NCBI GenBank assembly: GCA_949472775.1
Contig: CASWVG010000009.1
Span: 1 to 64,000, forward strand
DNA: 64,000 bases
Source of the DNA: an uncultured Lachnospiraceae bacterium
Lineage (GTDB): Bacteria > Bacillota > Clostridia > Lachnospirales > Lachnospiraceae
Reading direction: 5' to 3'
The position numbers and the translations under genes are program-made. This document shows, in pieces, positions 61,849 to 64,000 of the stretch. The notes beneath the pieces are model-generated. The model searched no databases, was not told the DNA's origin, and saw nothing but the letters and a program-made list of their open reading frames with translations. How positions within the stretch are numbered: position 1 is the stretch's first letter; every line of letters begins with the position of its first letter.

Positions 61849-63198
61849 ATGTTAGGCGGTTCCATATACATAGCATTCATTCGATTTGCGGTCAGTCTTG
61901 CGGGGACAATCCTCCTGTTTTCCCTGTTGGCAAGATCCCGGTTTGAAAAGAAAAAGACGATTCTTTATTATAGCTGCTTTTCGGTGGCTTTGATTTTTCT
62001 GGCATGTGTCTGGTATGTGGTGGATTGGGAAAGCTGCGCGCGGATGGTAGCTTTTACCATGTACCTGTGTTTTGCCATTCTGGCTGTGTTTATGAGCAGT
62101 GATTCTGTTTATCTGACGGTTTATAAGCTGGCGCTGGTGTTTTATCTGATGTCTGTGTTTGTGATTGGCGGGTTGGAGATTTCCATTCTGTTTTTTGACC
62201 GCAATCTATGGGCGGATATCGTCGGCCGCATTATGCTGATTCTGCTGATTGCGTTTCTGATCGACAGATATGTCAAGGAATCCATAAAAGGCTTTGGTGA
62301 TTATGTGGAGAATGAAGCGGACAAGTTCAGTGTGGTGGTGATGATCATCTGTGTTCTTCTCGGTATCGGTTATATTTTAAATCCAAGCTTGAACAGGGAG
62401 ATGACACCACAGAGAATCTATCAGGTGCTGACAAACTTTTTCCTTACGGGAACTTTACAGCTTCTCATATTCCGATTTTATCTGCATGTCGGGAGGGAAA
62501 AAGAATATGAGAGGGAGAACCAGTTGATCCAGATGAACTATAGGCTTTTGGAACGGCAGCTGGAGATCCTGGAGGAATCCCTGGAAGCGGGCAGGCGGTT
62601 GCGGCATGATATCAGACACCATAATGCGGTTATGGCGGAGTGCCTGCGCAGGGGTGAGACAAAAGAGCTTTTACAGTATCTGCAGGAGTATGACAGGGAG
62701 ACCGATCAGGGAATACCAAAGACAATATGTGCGAATACCGCAGTCAACAATATTCTTTCAGCCTATACCCGGAAAGCGGAGAACGAACAGATCAAGGTGA
62801 CGCTGGAAGTGGAGCTCGGAAAAAATCTGGCGATACCGAGTATTGATCTGGTGGCAATCCTCGCCAATGCCTACGAAAACGCAATTTATGCATGTATGGA
62901 AGTAAAAAAATACCAGAGGGCGCAGGAGTGCTTTATTTATCTGCTGCTCAAGAAAAGAAAGAACAAACTGATTATTTCCTGCAGCAATACATGCAGAAAG
63001 GAAACTACACTGAAGGATGGAAAGCCTCAGAATGAATTTACGGGAGGCGTCGGGGTTTCCAGCATTATCAGAACAGCGAAAAAGTATAGCGGAGACTACG
63101 ATTTTAGGAATGATGATGGGGTGTTTACATTCAGACTGATTATGAATATAGAATCTGGGAACGCAGGAAAAGAACAGATTGGGGCGGAGGAAAGATGA
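61849..63198 (+). CDS. GHKL-domain sensor kinase (AgrC-like)
   Basis: Six-TM N-terminus; RLRHDIRHHNAVMAECLRRGE; VAILANAYENAIYACM; GGVGVSSIIRTAKKY. Confidence 0.9.
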   Translation: MLGGSIYIAFIRFAVSLAGTILLFSLLARSRFEKKKTILYYSCFSVALIFLACVWYVVDWESCARMVAFTMYLCFAILAVFMSSDSVYLTVYKLALVFYLMSVFVIGGLEISILFFDRNLWADIVGRIMLILLIAFLIDRYVKESIKGFGDYVENEADKFSVVVMIICVLLGIGYILNPSLNREMTPQRIYQVLTNFFLTGTLQLLIFRFYLHVGREKEYERENQLIQMNYRLLERQLEILEESLEAGRRLRHDIRHHNAVMAECLRRGETKELLQYLQEYDRETDQGIPKTICANTAVNNILSAYTRKAENEQIKVTLEVELGKNLAIPSIDLVAILANAYENAIYACMEVKKYQRAQECFIYLLLKKRKNKLIISCSNTCRKETTLKDGKPQNEFTGGVGVSSIIRTAKKYSGDYDFRNDDGVFTFRLIMNIESGNAGKEQIGAEER

Positions 63199-63944
63199 CT
63201 TATCTGATAGCGCTTTGCGATGACGAGACGATAGAACTTAACAAGACAGAAAAAATACTGGATGCTTATGAACAGGAACATAGTGGGACGGATTTTGTAA
63301 TTGAGCGGTTTGAGAGCGCGGATGATCTGCTCCACAGGATTGAGGATAAGAACTATGTGCCGGACTTGATTTTTATGGATATCTTTATGCCGGGAGAAGA
63401 GGGCGAACAGGTATCCTGTGGAATGCAGACAGCCAAAAAGCTGCGCAATATGGGAAACCAGGCCAAGCTGTTTTTCCTTACTACATCCAAAGAATATGCG
63501 TTGGAAGCTTTTGATGTGGAGGCGTCGCATTATCTCCTAAAGCCGGTAACGCAGGAGAAAATATTTGACGTGCTGGACAAACTTCTGAAAGAAAAGGAAG
63601 CGGAACGGAAGAGATACCTTTTACTCAAGCTCGAAGGAAGAATTGCGAGGGTGGCGGTAGATGATATCGTATACTGCGAAGCGCAGGGGAAAACGCAGCG
63701 CCTGCAGCTTCTGGATGGCGGGGAATGCATGGCGCGTATGACCATGACCGACCTTTTTGGGCAGCTATTACCTTTCCAGAAATTTGTGCGGATTGGCGCA
63801 GCTTTTATTGTGAATCTGGAATATATTGACAGCCTGAACACGCATGATATCTGTCTGACAGGAGGAAGAAAGATCTATCTGCCAAGAGGTGCATATAAGG
63901 GACTGAAGGAGCAATATTTTAATTACTACTGTCAGATTCCGTGA
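63195..63944 (+). CDS. LytTR family response regulator (AgrA-like)
   Basis: IALCDDETIELNKTEKIL...LIFMDIFMPG...HYLLKPV; LytTR domain DDIVYCEAQGKTQRLQLLDGG...IVNLEYIDSL. Confidence 0.92.
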   Translation: MTYLIALCDDETIELNKTEKILDAYEQEHSGTDFVIERFESADDLLHRIEDKNYVPDLIFMDIFMPGEEGEQVSCGMQTAKKLRNMGNQAKLFFLTTSKEYALEAFDVEASHYLLKPVTQEKIFDVLDKLLKEKEAERKRYLLLKLEGRIARVAVDDIVYCEAQGKTQRLQLLDGGECMARMTMTDLFGQLLPFQKFVRIGAAFIVNLEYIDSLNTHDICLTGGRKIYLPRGAYKGLKEQYFNYYCQIP

Positions 63945-64000
63945 GGCGATCAGCCTTTATCATAGGACAATTCCTATGATGCAATTGTTCAAACTGCAAA

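Overview
The window looks like a Firmicutes/Clostridia chromosome segment, probably Lachnospiraceae (inferred from gene content only). Left to right: (i) the 5' part of an Rpn-type nuclease/transposase gene; (ii) a 10-gene Mrp/Mbh-type cation/proton antiporter cluster on the minus strand (656-10335) with four large antiporter-like subunits and no hydrogenase subunits in the window; (iii) a PanE-like reductase and a lantibiotic-immunity-type ABC transporter with a two-component system; (iv) an AT-rich, decayed accessory region (about 17-35.8 kb) bordered by two tyrosine recombinases. This region holds a wrecked exopolysaccharide/teichoic-type glycan cluster, an intact sulfate ABC transporter followed by a broken cysD, and a degenerate trio of overlapping tyrosine recombinases (RIT-like) with recognisable terminal inverted motifs; (v) a conserved housekeeping block (GH3, pyrG, ftsH, uvrC, hprK, glk, murB, rapZ, whiA, HPr/Crh-like, lipid kinase, fba); (vi) an AGCS symporter, a GH51 arabinofuranosidase with a divergent AraC regulator, a 7TM histidine kinase / LPXTG protein / response regulator arrangement, and an AgrC/AgrA-like pair. 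The most notable items are the RIT-like trio next to cysD, the Crh-like HPr paralogue with Glu at the catalytic His position, the HK-LPXTG-RR arrangement that could form a noncontiguous operon, the four-antiporter Mrp module, and a pair of related palindromic intergenic repeats. No CRISPR array, rRNA or tRNA was recognised.
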